From Pectinophora gossypiella (lineage: Eukaryota; Arthropoda; Insecta; Lepidoptera; Gelechiidae), in assembly GCF_024362695.1 (NCBI RefSeq), contig NC_065425.1:9553001-9617000 (forward strand): 64,000 nt of DNA, written 5' to 3'. The notes beneath the pieces are model-generated. The model saw only the letters and a program-made list of their open reading frames with translations. It made no database searches and was not told the DNA's origin. The position numbers were made by a program, and so were the translations under genes. Positions 11,950-23,214 of the stretch are shown piece by piece. Position 1 is the stretch's first letter. Every line of letters starts with the position of its first letter.

Positions 11950-12778
11950 CACACACACATACACAAACTCACGCCCGTAATCCCTAATGGGGTGGGCAGA
12001 GCCACAAGTAATCAAAGACAACTTGCAGCCACTGTTGATACGATGTCGTAAGCTGGATATGATGAACCTTATGGTGATAAGGGATCAGCCTATCGCCCAT
12101 AACATTAGTCCATCATGTTAGAGGACACAATCCCTCTGTCGGTTTTTACGACATGCCCGGGAAGACGAGCAGCTGAACGTTTTCTATGTTTTTTATTTGC
12201 TCCCAGAACAGCATAGAAGCATTACATACATACATAAACTCACGCCCGTAATCCCTAATGGGGTGGGCAGAGCCACAAGCAATCAAAGACAACTTGCAGC
12301 CACTGTTGATACGAAGTCCATAGATGGATATGATGAACCTTATGGTGATAAGGGATCAGCCTATCGCCCATAACATTAGTCCATCATGTTAGAGGACACA
12401 ATCCCTCTGTCGGTTTTTACGACATGCCCGGGAAGACAAGCAGCTGAACGTTTTCTATGTTTTTTATTTGCTCCCAGAACAGCATAGAAGCATTACATAC
12501 ATACATACATACATACATAAACTCACGCCCGTAATCCCTAATGGGGTGGGCAGAGCCACAAGTAATCAAAGACAACTTGCAGCCACTGTTGATACGATGT
12601 CGTAAGCTGGATATGATGAACCTTATGGTGATAAGGGATCAGCCTATCGCCCATAACATTAGTCCATCATGTTAGAGGACACAATCCCTCTGTCGGTTTT
12701 TACGACATGCCCGGGAAGACAAGCAGCTGAACGTGTTCTATGTTTTATATTTGCTCCCAGAACAGTATAGAAGCATTA
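11950..12778 (+). repeat. tandem triplication of family D repeat, separated by (ACAT)n
   Basis: Three nearly identical units begin (at ACGCCCGTAATCCCTAATGG) at 11971, 12242 and 12525, so the periods are 271 and 283. The 12-nt difference is three extra ACAT repeats. Each unit ends in CCCAGAACAGCATAGAAGCA or a close variant and is joined to the next by ACAT repeats. Unit 2 differs from units 1 and 3 mainly at 12311-12325. A single copy is at 45644-45920. Confidence 0.9.
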
Positions 12779-12837
12779 GTTGTCATAATTATAAAACGTA
12801 TGTTTTTGTGGGTCTCTTCTATCGTGTGTCTGTTGTT

Positions 12838-12925
12838 TAAACGTTGTACCGGGTGAGAGCCCTCAGCGCTCCCCATTTGTCCGGCCAAGTAGTTAATACC
12901 ATCTGCGGCAATTCTACAATAAGAC
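12838..12925 (-). repeat. repeat family L, fragment
   Basis: It reads as the complement of the GCCGCAAATGGCATTAACTA to CTCACCCGGTACAACGT part of the family. Nothing identifiable lies between it and 13240. Confidence 0.6.
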
Positions 12926-13249
12926 AAGTCAAAAAAAAAACAATCATGAAAAGATCAGTTCTAAAATCTGGCTATGACATGTATTCAATACATCCTCCCC
13001 TCACCAGCTATGTTTAAGTTTATGAGATTAAATTCATGTTTGGATCATAATAATTTACTATGGTTTCCAGGATTTGTGTGAAGTGTATGAACCACATTTG
13101 AGGCAATAAATTTCAAACTCATACGTGCATGACCCATATGTGGGGCACATCTTTTCTTGCCATAGTGTGTCCATGTATATAAATTCCAATGTGTTTATTG
13201 AAAAATAACATTGCACGTGAGGGGTTGATATCTAATTTTCAGTTACAAT

Positions 13250-13490
13250 CATCATCATCATTATCAGCCGTACAACGCCCACTGCTGGGCTTAGGCATCC
13301 CCCAAGGATCTCCACGACGATCGGTCCTGCGCTGCCCGCATCCAGCGGCTTCCCGCGACCTTCACCAGATCGTCTCGGTCCAACTTGTAGCGGGCCTACC
13401 CACTGAGCGTCGTCCGACACGTGGTCGCCATTCGAGAACCTTTCCGCCCCAGCGGCCATCGGTTCACCTCGCTATGTGTCCTGCCCACTA
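13250..13490 (-). pseudogene. LINE 3' coding fragment (reverse transcriptase C-terminus), decayed
   Basis: The minus strand encodes, with frame drift, pieces such as LEWRPRV, GRPATSW and CGQRRTDRRGDPWG. This pattern recurs as the end of RT polyproteins in moths and butterflies. On the plus strand it shows GATCTCCACGACGATCGGTC and CATCCAGCGGCTTCCCG. It is frameshifted and fragmentary. Confidence 0.6.
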
Positions 13491-13794
13491 TGCTATGTTT
13501 CAGTTACAAAGCGACGTGTTAATAGCAATAGACTCGCTTTCTGTTACATAGGACTTAAGTATAGCTGGCGAGGAGTGGCTGTAATAAGCTTTTCTAGTCC
13601 ACTGCCCATCCCTTTGGGGACACAGGCGTGATGCTGACATCTTGTTGTGTTATTAACAGTATTAACAGCCCATCAACGCCTGCAAAGGGATATCCGCCTT
13701 AGCTTTCTACATCCAATGTTTGTGTTTACATTTTCACTAAAGCATTGCGTGGTCATGCGTCTTATGCTTAGGTACACTAGTGCAGAAAAGTGTT

Positions 13795-13905
13795 TAGTGG
13801 CCCCGATTCCTGTAGATACCTCCTAATTATTATTATTTCAAGTTACACCTGTCATTTTCTTATCCGCCGAAAAGGATAGTGACGGATGATTGACAACTGT
13901 TACCT
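13795..13905 (-). repeat. MITE family G, single end
   Basis: It carries the terminal segment CCCCGATTCCTGTAGATACC and then TTCAAGTTACACCTGTCATT, matching the ends of the element at 2424-2790. The other end is missing. Confidence 0.6.
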
Positions 13906-14214
13906 AATTTTAAAATGATTGAATAGATGGCTGGTATTAAATGTGTTCCTCTAGTGATTAAATAACTTGTAATGTATACCTACTTACATTGATTTAAAAT
14001 TCATGTTGCTGTTTGCAGTTTCAGCCATAACACCTTGCGAAATGATGTTGATTCAAAAATGTTAAATTGACCTTCAACAAGTTTATCTATGATAAAATAA
14101 ATTATTCTCATATGTACATATTTTTTTATTTCTTTTTTTACGCGACGTCACATAGCCTCATTTGTTAGAAGATTCATTTATTAAATTCTGCTTAATGGTT
14201 TAGAACTTAAAGAT

Positions 14215-14352
14215 ATGGAAACAGACGTAGTATGTAAACACTTTGAAACCATGTCACATTAACTTTTTTGACATATGAAACCGTAAGTCTCATTAAATGT
14301 CAAATATGATAGTGCGACAGGGTTCTAAAGTGGGTACATGATATTGCTCATG
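14215..14352 (+). mobile_element. MITE family F copy (Tc1/mariner-like, TA target)
   Basis: It matches the copies at 15699, 18577, 43918, 44788 and 48496, including CATGTCACATTAACTTTTTTGAC and the TIR end TATTGCTCATGATTGTAC. The left end is degraded. Confidence 0.7.
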
Positions 14353-14452
14353 ATTGTACACACATACATAGCGGTTAAATACATAACCCTCTTTATTGCT
14401 TCGGGTAAAAATAGTGATGTTCAGAAGATAGCTGTGGTCGTATGCCGTAGTA

Positions 14453-14750
14453 GGTCGGAAGAGCTCGGTGGCGCAGCGGTTAACGCGCTCGGTCTACGAT
14501 TGTTGAAGTTAAGCAACTTTCGCAAAGGCCGGTCATAGGATGGGTGACCACAAAAAAAAGTTTTCATCTCGAACTCCTCCGTGCTTCGGAAGGCACGTTA
14601 AGCCGTTGGTCCCGGCTGCATTAGCAGTCGTTAATAACCACCAATCCGCACTGGGCCCGCGTGGTGGTTTAAGGCCCGATCTCCCTATCCATCCATAGGG
14701 AAGGCCCGTGCCCCAGCAGTGGGGACGTTAATGGGCTGATGATGATGATG
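14453..14750 (+). repeat. SINE family A, full length, with 12-bp target-site duplication
   Basis: The target duplication TATGCCGTAGTA lies at 14441-14452 and 14751-14762. The order is a tRNA-like A-box segment (GGTGGCGCAGCGGTTAACGC), then a stretch resembling 5S rRNA (GAAGTTAAGCAAC, then GGTCATAGGATGGGTGACC), an A-run, the shared core, and a 3' tail of (GAT)n. A Pol III-transcribed retroposon is the natural reading. Confidence 0.9.
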
Positions 14751-15057
14751 TATGCCGTAGTAAGCGAACTCTTAGGACTTATTATACCTACAGATCATAC
14801 ACATAACCCTCTTTTTCGCTTCACCGCAGTCGGGTAGAAAGCAAAACAATAGTATCGTTATATCGTTATAAATCACTTTATCTAAAGTTGATAAACTTTG
14901 CCCTCTGTCGTCCACAGTACCTTTCACTTGACACAACGCTGAGGACAATAGATGAGGCGCGCCTATACATTGAGATGGAGTGAAGAGTTAAGTATCGACG
15001 GAGTAAGGTCTCGGTCATACACATCGTAAACTGTTATCCGTAATGACGTGGGCAGAG

Positions 15058-15265
15058 CGACCTCCATGGTCCAGTGGTTGAGCGTTGGGCTCACGATCCG
15101 GAGGTCCCGGGTTCAATTCCCGGTGGGCACATATCACAAAAATTACTTTGTGGTCCCTAGTTTGGTTAGGATATTATGAGGTGGAGTACCAACCTCATCA
15201 ACCCTGGTATCAAGGTTACAATTGAGCCGCCAAAGGCCCCTGACATGGCTCATGTGACAACTAAT
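15058..15265. repeat. SINE family B, head plus and tail inverted
   Basis: 15058-15177 is a family B head in + orientation with an intact-looking B box (GGTTCAATTCC). It is then joined to the family B tail in - orientation (GAGGTGGAGTACCAACCTC onwards). This is either an inversion within one copy or a fusion of two copies. Confidence 0.7.
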
Positions 15266-15698
15266 TACTAACCTAATACCTACTTACTAGACTTAGTTAA
15301 ATATAGGTATGTGATGCATAAATACTTATATTGTAGTAACTGCTGGTGTGCCAAATTAATAAATAAATATCCCGTTAGAATTTTTTGCAAAATGATTAAA
15401 GGTTCTAGGATATTTTTTGCGTTCACAATAATATTAAATATTGACCGCCATTTATTCATTATTCTTTTACAATTCGCCAATCCCAAGAGGAAAGTATGGA
15501 ATGCCAAAATATGGAACTTTTAAGGCGACTTTTGAAATCTGGTTTGGGTACTAAATTACTTTCACTGGCTACTTATATGTGTATCCGAGAATGAATTCGA
15601 AGAACTTTTATTTTTAATCGGTTAATTAACATTCCCGCAATAAAATCAAATATTAAAAATCCTCGTTTCACACAGACACTACACGTTGACGTTATCGT

Positions 15699-15843
15699 AC
15701 AGTCATGGGCAATATAATGTACCCACTTTAGGACTCTGTCGCACTAACATATTTGACATTTAGTGACTCTTACAGTTCAATTTGTCAAAAAAGTTAATGT
15801 GACATGGTACCAAAGTGTATACATATTAATGCTCGTGACCGTA
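15699..15843 (-). mobile_element. MITE family F copy
   Basis: The ends CAGTCATGGGCAATATAATG and the complement of CGGTCACGAGCATTAATATG form imperfect ~34-bp TIRs. It is flanked by TA and is about 145 bp long. Confidence 0.8.
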
Positions 15844-16229
15844 CGCGCGCATCTATGTGTGTGACGTCTGTCCCAAACTATTGAAGACTAAAGTAAGACC
15901 GAGGGGAGGTTTGGCCCAGAGTAAACATGAAGAAAATAGGAAGAATTTATAATATTTTTTATTATTTATCGGTTCTCTAGACCTTCAAGTAGTGGCAAAA
16001 ATGTGTAGAGCTCATTTAGCTTAGTTTATCTATGACAAAAATATTAATTTCGATCACCGAATGGCATGGCAACACTTACGCCATCTATCGTCACCGTGCT
16101 AAAGTTCCACGCTTAAGATAAATTAATAACTCCTTGGTGCAAACCATACCCACAATATGAACAAAGCCTAAGTAAGTTTTTGTGCCGTCAACCTCTTTTC
16201 GTTACGTATATGCATACGTAACTAAGTTA

Positions 16230-16320
16230 TAGCAGTGATGTGGCGTTCCTGTAAATATTCCCAATGTTCCCGGCAGTAAAAATGCGCAAAAGTTATGTAA
16301 AAAGAGCTAACCTAACCTAA
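16230..16320 (+). repeat. hAT-like MITE family K, fragment
   Basis: It starts with CAGTGATGTGGCGTTCC and contains AATGTTCCCGGCAG, similar to the ends at 26404 and 33432. It is truncated before the internal part. Confidence 0.5.
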
Positions 16321-16384
16321 CCTTTTTATCGCATATACTTATACGATGAATGTATTTTCTTTTTTTCTTTATTATGAATTTTAT

Positions 16385-16670
16385 GAGGAGCTCGGTGGCG
16401 CAGCGGTAAACGTGCTCGGTCTGCGATTGTTGAAGTTAAGCAACTTTCGCAAAGGCCGGTCATAGGATGGGTGACCACAAAAAAAGATTTCATCTCGAGC
16501 TCCTCCGTGCTTCGGAAGGCACGTTAAGCCCTTTGTCCCGGCTGCTTTAGCAGTCGTTAATAACCATCAATCCGCACTGGGCCCGCGTGATGGTTTAAGG
16601 CCCGATCTCCCTATTCACCCATAGGGAAGGCCCGTGCCCCAGCAGTTGGGACGTTAATGGGCTAATGATG
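16385..16670 (+). repeat. SINE family A, full length, with 11-bp target-site duplication
   Basis: The duplication ATGAATTTTAT is at 16374-16384 and 16671-16681. It has the same order of parts as the copy at 14453. Confidence 0.9.
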
Positions 16671-16734
16671 ATGAATTTTATAAGATGTATTTTAATTTCA
16701 CGTGTAACAAAGTTATGAATAAAAATGATTATGA

Positions 16735-16872
16735 TTATTATGATTTCTTTAAGGCAGGTAAGGGGGGTCAAAATTCCACATCGAACCAATTCATCTAACA
16801 AAACAATATTGCAATTTGACATTTGCGTGTATAAAATTAAGTGCTGCTTCGATGTGGCCATTTTACCCCCCC
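16735..16872. mobile_element. MITE family H
   Basis: The inverted ends are CCACATCGAACCAATTCATCT and its near complement around CTTCGATGTGG. The middle has ATTTGACATTTGCG. A G-run lies just inside the left end and a C-run just outside the right end. Confidence 0.65.
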
Positions 16873-17104
16873 CCCCCCTCTCTTTCCTCCCCCCTCACCC
16901 CACTCCAGAGTAATTTGAAAAAAGAAAAGCAACCAGAGTCCTTACTAAATTTTAAATCCTATTTTATTTTGAATGATATTATACATTGTTTTAAGTTGTT
17001 GAATGATATTACCTAAACTATAGTAGATACCTACTTATAACACCCTATTTAATATACGTATTTATTTATACTTAGACTCTCATATTTATTTTTAAATCCC
17101 ACTT

Positions 17105-17268
17105 ACCTGGGGAGTTAAAAAGGCCACATCGTTGCAATTCATCTGAAAAGCAATATTTCAATTTGACATTTGCGCATATAAAAGTAAGTGCGCAATGCAA
17201 ACAAATGTCAAATAGTAACATTGCTTTTATTAGATAAATTGCTTCGATGTGGCCTTTTTAACCACATC
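17105..17268. mobile_element. MITE family H, well-preserved copy
   Basis: The TIRs are GTTAAAAAGGCCACATCG at the left and the complement of CGATGTGGCCTTTTTAAC at the right, extending inward for about 30 bp. There is no coding capacity. Confidence 0.8.
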
Positions 17269-17269
17269 A

Positions 17270-18250
17270 AAAAAAAAGATGATGATTTTGTATTTGTAAA
17301 TATCTGTACCCGAATGTCTTTTTGCTTCCTCGCAGTTTCCCAATCTTTTAAAACTTGACATTGGCACAATAGCACTGGTGCCATTACAAAAAAAAGAGTT
17401 TTACAAGTGGAATTTTCCTATATGGGAACATTCCCGACACATCTCTGGTTGTGCGAAGCCAGTACCGTTCTTTTACAAGTCAGTCATAACCAAAGAGAAA
17501 TCTATGACTACTGAGTTAACTCAATGAGCTTTTCATTGTCATAAAGTCATTGACATCTTTTGCAACTTCGATAGAATTTCCATTACACAAATTGCCTAGG
17601 TGGATTGTAGAATTTATCGTTCAGTGTAGGTTTAAATCAAAGAGAAAAAGTTCAGTCACTGAGCTCAGTGAATTATTTGTAAACAGTGGAAACATAAAAC
17701 CATGTAAAACCCTAAGTTTTTGTTTAGCTCATACACGATATTATGTTTTTTGAGAAACCGTCTCATGCGAAACAGTGTTTTATAGAAAATTGTAAGAAGA
17801 AATGCAAAAAAACACCATTTAGCGTGACATAGCTCTAACCAGATCCGTTTCATTAGTTGTGATAATTAAAGGTATAAAATGTTTTTGTAGGTGTCTTTGG
17901 TCTATTACAGAAACGACATGTAACCAGGAGGTCTTAAGTGCAAACAGTTAAGAGTTAATTTATTACTTTGAAACTGGACTTTTTTCTTTGACTGTTTTTT
18001 ATCGTAGGTGCCTATTTTGACGTTTTCTGGGGTACAAAAATATTTAAAATGGTTTTCAGATAAGTGTATTTTTTATATTTTATCTGCGGTAAGTTGAGTG
18101 ATAGAGTGAGAAACAGTGTGATAAGAGAGGAATGTGGTGTAAAAGTCGATATCATCATCAAGTCGATATAGTGACTAAGATTGAGAAGGGAATGTTAAGT
18201 TGGTTTGGATACGTAGAGGGGATGAAGGATAATAGGATTACGAAAGCAGT
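17270..18250. other. AT-rich intergenic stretch, nothing recognised
   Basis: There are short open frames without homology or codon bias, and no repeat family I can match. Confidence 0.4.
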
Positions 18251-18254
18251 ATAT

Positions 18255-18750
18255 GGCAATTTTATTTTAAGTTGTACCCGTCATTTCCTTATTCGCCGAA
18301 AAGGAAAGAGACGGATGATTGACAACTGTTATTTTTAAAACGAATGTATAACCCGGGCGAATAAAATAGGCATCTCGCTAATATGCAACCCGTTTGACGT
18401 GTGCTGTCAACTTAATTCTGTCTAGTTATTAGCAAATATAAAATTTTGGGTTTTTTACATTTCTGCCTGAAATTGTCGTGTGTTCCATAAATTTTATGTA
18501 TGTCGATTATCCGTCCCTTGCCTTTTCGGCGGATAAGAAAATGACAGGTATAACTTAAAATAAAATTAAATGGTGTGTACAGTCATGAGCAATATAATGT
18601 ACCCACTTTAGGACTCTGTCGCACTAACATATTTGACATTTAGTGAGACTTACAGTTCAATTTGTCAAAAAAGTTAATGTGACATGGTACCAATGTGTAT
18701 ACATATTAATGCTCGTGACCGTACAGGAATCAGCACCAATGTGTATCTTA
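18255..18750. mobile_element. MITE family G with a family F MITE nested inside
   Basis: The outer element runs from the ATTTTAAGTTGTACCCGTC end to the AGGAATCAGCACCAATG end. At 18577-18725 a complete family F element interrupts it, leaving GTAC on both sides; uninterrupted relatives read through this point. Family F therefore moved after this G copy inserted. Confidence 0.8.
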
Positions 18751-18939
18751 TGCATGTACACAAATTTATCCTTCATTTAAAGATAAAAACTTAGTTGAGA
18801 CTACAATAAAACCAATTCTATTGTTTTGCAATAATTCCAGAGCAAATAAGGTCATCTTACACCGCAATTGCATAAGTTTTGATTATAGTTACATACATTT
18901 TTCCTGCAGACAACCGCAAACTATGATAATGATAATCAT

Positions 18940-19262
18940 CATCCCCTAGCATTATCCCGTTTTTCACAGGCTCCGCTTACCTAACCTGAAGATTTGACAG
19001 GTCCGGTTTTTTACAGAAGCGACTGCTTGTCTGATCTTCCAATCCGCGAAGGGAAAGCCAGCCCAATACAGGTTAGGTCACGTACCTCCGAAAATGAATT
19101 TCTCGGGCTTCCTCACGATGTTTTCCTTCACCGCTGAGCACGTGATAATCATTTATGATCCAAACATGAATTCGAAAAACAATCATTGGTTTAAGCCTGT
19201 GCTGGATTCGAACTTGCGACCTCAATGTGGGAGGCAAGTGTTCTACCAACTGGGCTACCACA
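18940..19262 (-). repeat. SINE family C, near full length
   Basis: On the minus strand it has the tRNA-like head with GGTAGCCCAGTTGG, the body with GAATTCATGTTTGGATCATA, and the tail TAATGCTAGGGGATGAT. 19295-19480 next to it is a decayed MITE family J copy (CCCAGGCTACGTTCC). Confidence 0.8.
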
Positions 19263-19913
19263 GCGATAATGATAATAAAAAATAATTAATTTGAATGAGA
19301 GACTTCCCAGGCTACGTTCCACAGAAAATATACTTATATGGCGCTGTATAGATTTAACGTGATAATTATCTATTTTGTCATTACTCGGGGTACATAATAA
19401 TTCAAAAATATAATGTAATGGGAGAGGCATATATAAAAAGAATTATGTTCTATATTGCCCTCTTTAATTTTGATCAGAATAATATGAATAGATGTGTTAT
19501 AATTTTTCGACGTGACTTATTGTGGATTTGCCGCAGATGGCATTAACTACTTGGCCGGAATCATTTACAGCCAAAAACAAAGATAAAAATATATTATGTC
19601 TGTTATCCATGAAATTAGAAGGTTAAACGAAGGCTACCCTGTACAGCGCCGTCTAAATTTCTTTTGGGGAAGCCTGTACATCCCTCATTAGAGTTAATAC
19701 TCTAAGCATTCTTTATTGTATTTCCCCTAAATAAGTGAGCAGAGCCGGTAAGTAATTAGCCCGTGCATCACCTATCTCAATTTTTTTCTATTTTGACGTG
19801 CGTGACTTATTGTAGATTCGACGCATATATTCACATCACTATGCCTACACACTGGTGTGACGGATGACGCAGTGCTGCGCCAGCACCGGTGGGCTTGAAG
19901 TCGATAGTCAATC

Positions 19914-20026
19914 AGTCTTGTGACATCTTTGGCTGAGTGTGGACGAGTCCTTTGTCATTTGTTTTTAAATTGCGTTCGAAAATCGAGTGTTGCTTTTTTC
20001 TGGAAGGTGAAAGTTTGAATTTGGAG
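19914..20026 (+). promoter_or_regulatory. candidate Inr+DPE promoter and non-coding first exon
   Basis: An initiator TCAGTC (A at 19914 taken as +1) is followed by GGACG at 19941-19945. That is exactly +28 to +32, where the downstream promoter element sits in insect TATA-less promoters. A strong donor (TTGGAG|GTGAGT) ends the presumed exon at 20026. The 113-nt exon has no ATG, so it would be 5' UTR. The first coding exon of the SDR gene (30139) begins with an acceptor 2 nt before its ATG, so that gene must have an upstream non-coding exon; this is the best-looking one on the strand. The link is inference. Confidence 0.4.
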
Positions 20027-21370
20027 GTGAGTTTTCTGCCGCTATTTTTTTAAATAATTTGTTGTAGATTTCAGGAATTACCATTCACTGTTTAGCCAAT
20101 CAATGATGTCCGGTCAAATCCTATTGAACTATAATAATAAGTTTTATTTAAAGTGTAGTACTTACCTATATGTTATTTATTAATATAAAATAGAACAAAA
20201 AAATAGATTACTTGCTAGGTAATCGGCCTGCCCTCAATAAATTTAAGGGAGTATGTAGCATTCTCCACCATGCTGCTCCACTGCGGAAGGTGTTTTACTG
20301 GTAATAGCCGGAAATAACGGTTTAAAGTATTTATAACTTATGTAAATTATTATCACCCGAAAGGGGCAAAAACGAAGGAAAAAAGACCAATGAGTATAGA
20401 ATAACTACTTCATCACGCTGCTCCAATGCGGGTTGGCAGATAACGACATGCTGTTGAAGATTTTTGAAAGCCTTCAAAATGCAAACACGTGATGTAAATT
20501 TAAGGAATAGATGTAACCCGAAAATAAAAAAATAATTAAGTAAGCATTAGTTAACATAAGCGCACGACTATATACCAATTGGGGTAGTCAGAGGTCTATC
20601 ACAAGATGAACTAAGTATCCACACCTCACGAAGCTTTCTGTTAGACCAACCAACCAAGTAGGTACAATTATGAGAAATAAACTATTAAAAAAAGCAGGTA
20701 CTTACATCTTAGTATTTGACCAACCGCAACCCCACTAACACCCGCAGTGGAGCAGCGTGGAGTACGCTCCACATCCCCTCCGGTTGATTCAGAGGAGGCC
20801 TATTCCCAGAAGTGGGACGTAATAGGCTGTTTATAAGTATGTTTTTATGAATTTGCATAAATTAAAATAGTCACTTATGCTTAATGCCTACGTCTTATGA
20901 CGTAGGCATTAAGCAAAAAAAATGTTTTTATTTTTCGTATTATTTCTTATATTTAATAATTATTAGATAAATAGTTATTATGGTTGGATACCATGACACT
21001 ATGATATTTCCTTGACGCAAGCGTTTTGTGGTTAACCTAATACCTAACATAAAATATACCTCTAATTAATCCATCTAACTTAACAGGTGGTAGTAAAGAT
21101 AATCTTCAATAATTCAATGTTCTTGTTAAATGGTGAAGTTTTGTTAATTATAGGTACTCTATTAAGTACTTAATTCACGTATTTACTTACTAATGATTTT
21201 TAAGTGTCTTTTGTCGGACATGTTTGACTTAAAAGCCAAATTGCGGTCATATCCGGCCAAATATTTGCGTGTTAGGCTTGTTCGGGTTTTGTTAGGCTGT
21301 TTGTTACAGAGGTATTACATCTATCCACCAATCTTTCGTCCAACAATAATTGACCTTATTATTCTGTAAA
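20027..21370. other. probable SDR intron 1 or intergenic DNA; SINE fragments
   Basis: 20545-20650 is a family E fragment on the minus strand. 20735-20850 is a family M SINE tail (GCAGTGGAGCAGCGTGG, CGGTTGATTC). The rest is AT-rich and unrecognised. Confidence 0.4.
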
Positions 21371-21375
21371 TACAC

Positions 21376-21601
21376 CCATAGACAAAATTATTGCTGACGA
21401 AGTTTAGAAAAATCGACCTTATTAATATTACATTGTGATCGTTATTTGTAGATGGGTGATTGTCTATGGGTGACCGTGGTTTTACCATGGTTTTACCATG
21501 GTATTCCGTCAATCAGCTTACGACCCTACAAATAACGATCGCAGTGAAGTAATAATAAGGCCGATTTTTCTAAACTTCGTCGGCAATAATGTTGTCTATG
21601 G
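21376..21601. repeat. foldback element, two 76-nt arms
   Basis: The left arm is 21376-21451 and the right arm 21526-21601. Both carry CCATAGACAA and GACGAAGTTTAGAAAAATCG in opposite orientations and meet around a 74-nt spacer. A third partial arm begins at 21668 (CTACAAATAACGATCATACT). Confidence 0.85.
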
Positions 21602-22557
21602 TGTGAAGGTGTGATCGTAGTTTTACCGTGGTATTTCCACGGTATTCCGTTATTCAGCACACGACCCTACAAATAACGATCATACTTTAGTAATAATAAG
21701 GTCGACTTGTGTTTCAGTCCTAAATCATGATTGTCGAATGTTGAATGATCTATAAGTAGATGTACCTAATATGTCTCTTAAAGTGGCGATACCTACGACG
21801 ACGGGCCCGGCGAAGAGGCGGGCACACGCGAGCGGAGAGCTAACTGCATGTTTTTTTTCATCAACCCAGCTGTAAAAACAGTATGTTTGACTATTAAAAA
21901 TACATGTCTGGCTTTTAGGGCAAGATGTCCGGCCATAAATAGCGCCGAGTCCGGCCTTTGTATTTTAGAGCCTGGCAACCCTAAATGAGCCTCTCTTTCG
22001 CGCGATTGATTTCTTTTTTCTTTAAAAAAATAGTTGTTAAATAATTAAAGCACACAATAACGGGTTCTTACCGCGTATTATGATAATAACCGCGAAAACT
22101 TAAAACAATAATTGTTAAATAGTTGAGAGTGGAATTCTTAGCCGTCTTCTGTATTCCCGAATGCATAAACCCGGGTGCTTTCAAGGCCTGAGTGAACAGG
22201 CACCTTCTGAGCTCGCTCGCTCCATCTTAGGCCTCGTCAATGCCTTCGGGTAAGTCTGGGGCGAAGAGCAAACCCATCAAAGGTAAAAAAAGTTGCTTAC
22301 AACAAGTTTACAACTTATTTGTATTTATATTTCCGCTAAGCAATTTGCATAAACGACATAAATAATGTACGATAGATTTTACAAAAGATTAAATAATTCA
22401 TAATTACCTACGAATTACGTACATCAAACTAAACAATTAATAAATAGGTATAACCTACTGACAAACTGGTATTTATGAATTTTATGATGTTGAGGATCTA
22501 TATACACAAGAGTTAGGGTACCGTAATTATTATCTGTTACTTCTGTCTGTGTTGAGG

Positions 22558-22848
22558 AGCTCGGTGGCGCAGCGGTAAACGCGCTCGGTCTGCGATTGTC
22601 GAAGTTAAGCAACTTTCGCAAAGGCCGGTCATAGGATGGGCGACCACAAAAAAAGTTTTCATCTCGAGCTCCTCCGTGCTTCGGAAGGCACGTTATGCCG
22701 TTGGTCCCGGCTGCATTAGCAGTCGTTAATAACCACCAATCCGCACTGGGCCCGCGTGATGGTTTAAGGCCCGATCTCCCTATCCATCCATAGGGAAGGC
22801 CCGTGCCCCAGCAGTGGGGACGTTAATGGGTTGATGATGATGATGATG
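22558..22848 (+). repeat. SINE family A, full length, with 9-bp target-site duplication
   Basis: The duplication ACTTCTGTC lies at 22549-22557 and 22849-22857. The 3' end is (GAT)n. A truncated family B SINE follows at 22999-23213. Confidence 0.9.
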
Positions 22849-23214
22849 ACTTCTGTCACGTCACTTAGAAACTTATATGTATATTTACTGTGCCTACTTC
22901 TTCTAATCATTTTATCCCCTGTTCGGGTGTAGGGTTCGAATAACAGATTTCCACTTCTCACAATCTTTCGTAGCCTTGCTCACATGCCAAGAGTGAAATC
23001 ACTTTGTGATCCCTATTTTGTTTAGGACATTACAGGCTGATCACCTGATTGAAAGCACGTTAAGCCGTTGTTGGTCCCGGTCACTACTTACTGAAGTAAG
23101 TATAAGTAGTCGTTACATGAGTCATGTCAGGGGCCTTTGGCGGCTCAGTAGTAACCTTGACACCAGGGTTGATAAGGTTGGTAATCCACCTCACAACCCA
23201 CACGAGAGAAGAAA

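Noticed and set aside
13189..13551. 120-codon plus-strand ORF
   Set aside because: It is the antisense of a decayed LINE RT fragment.
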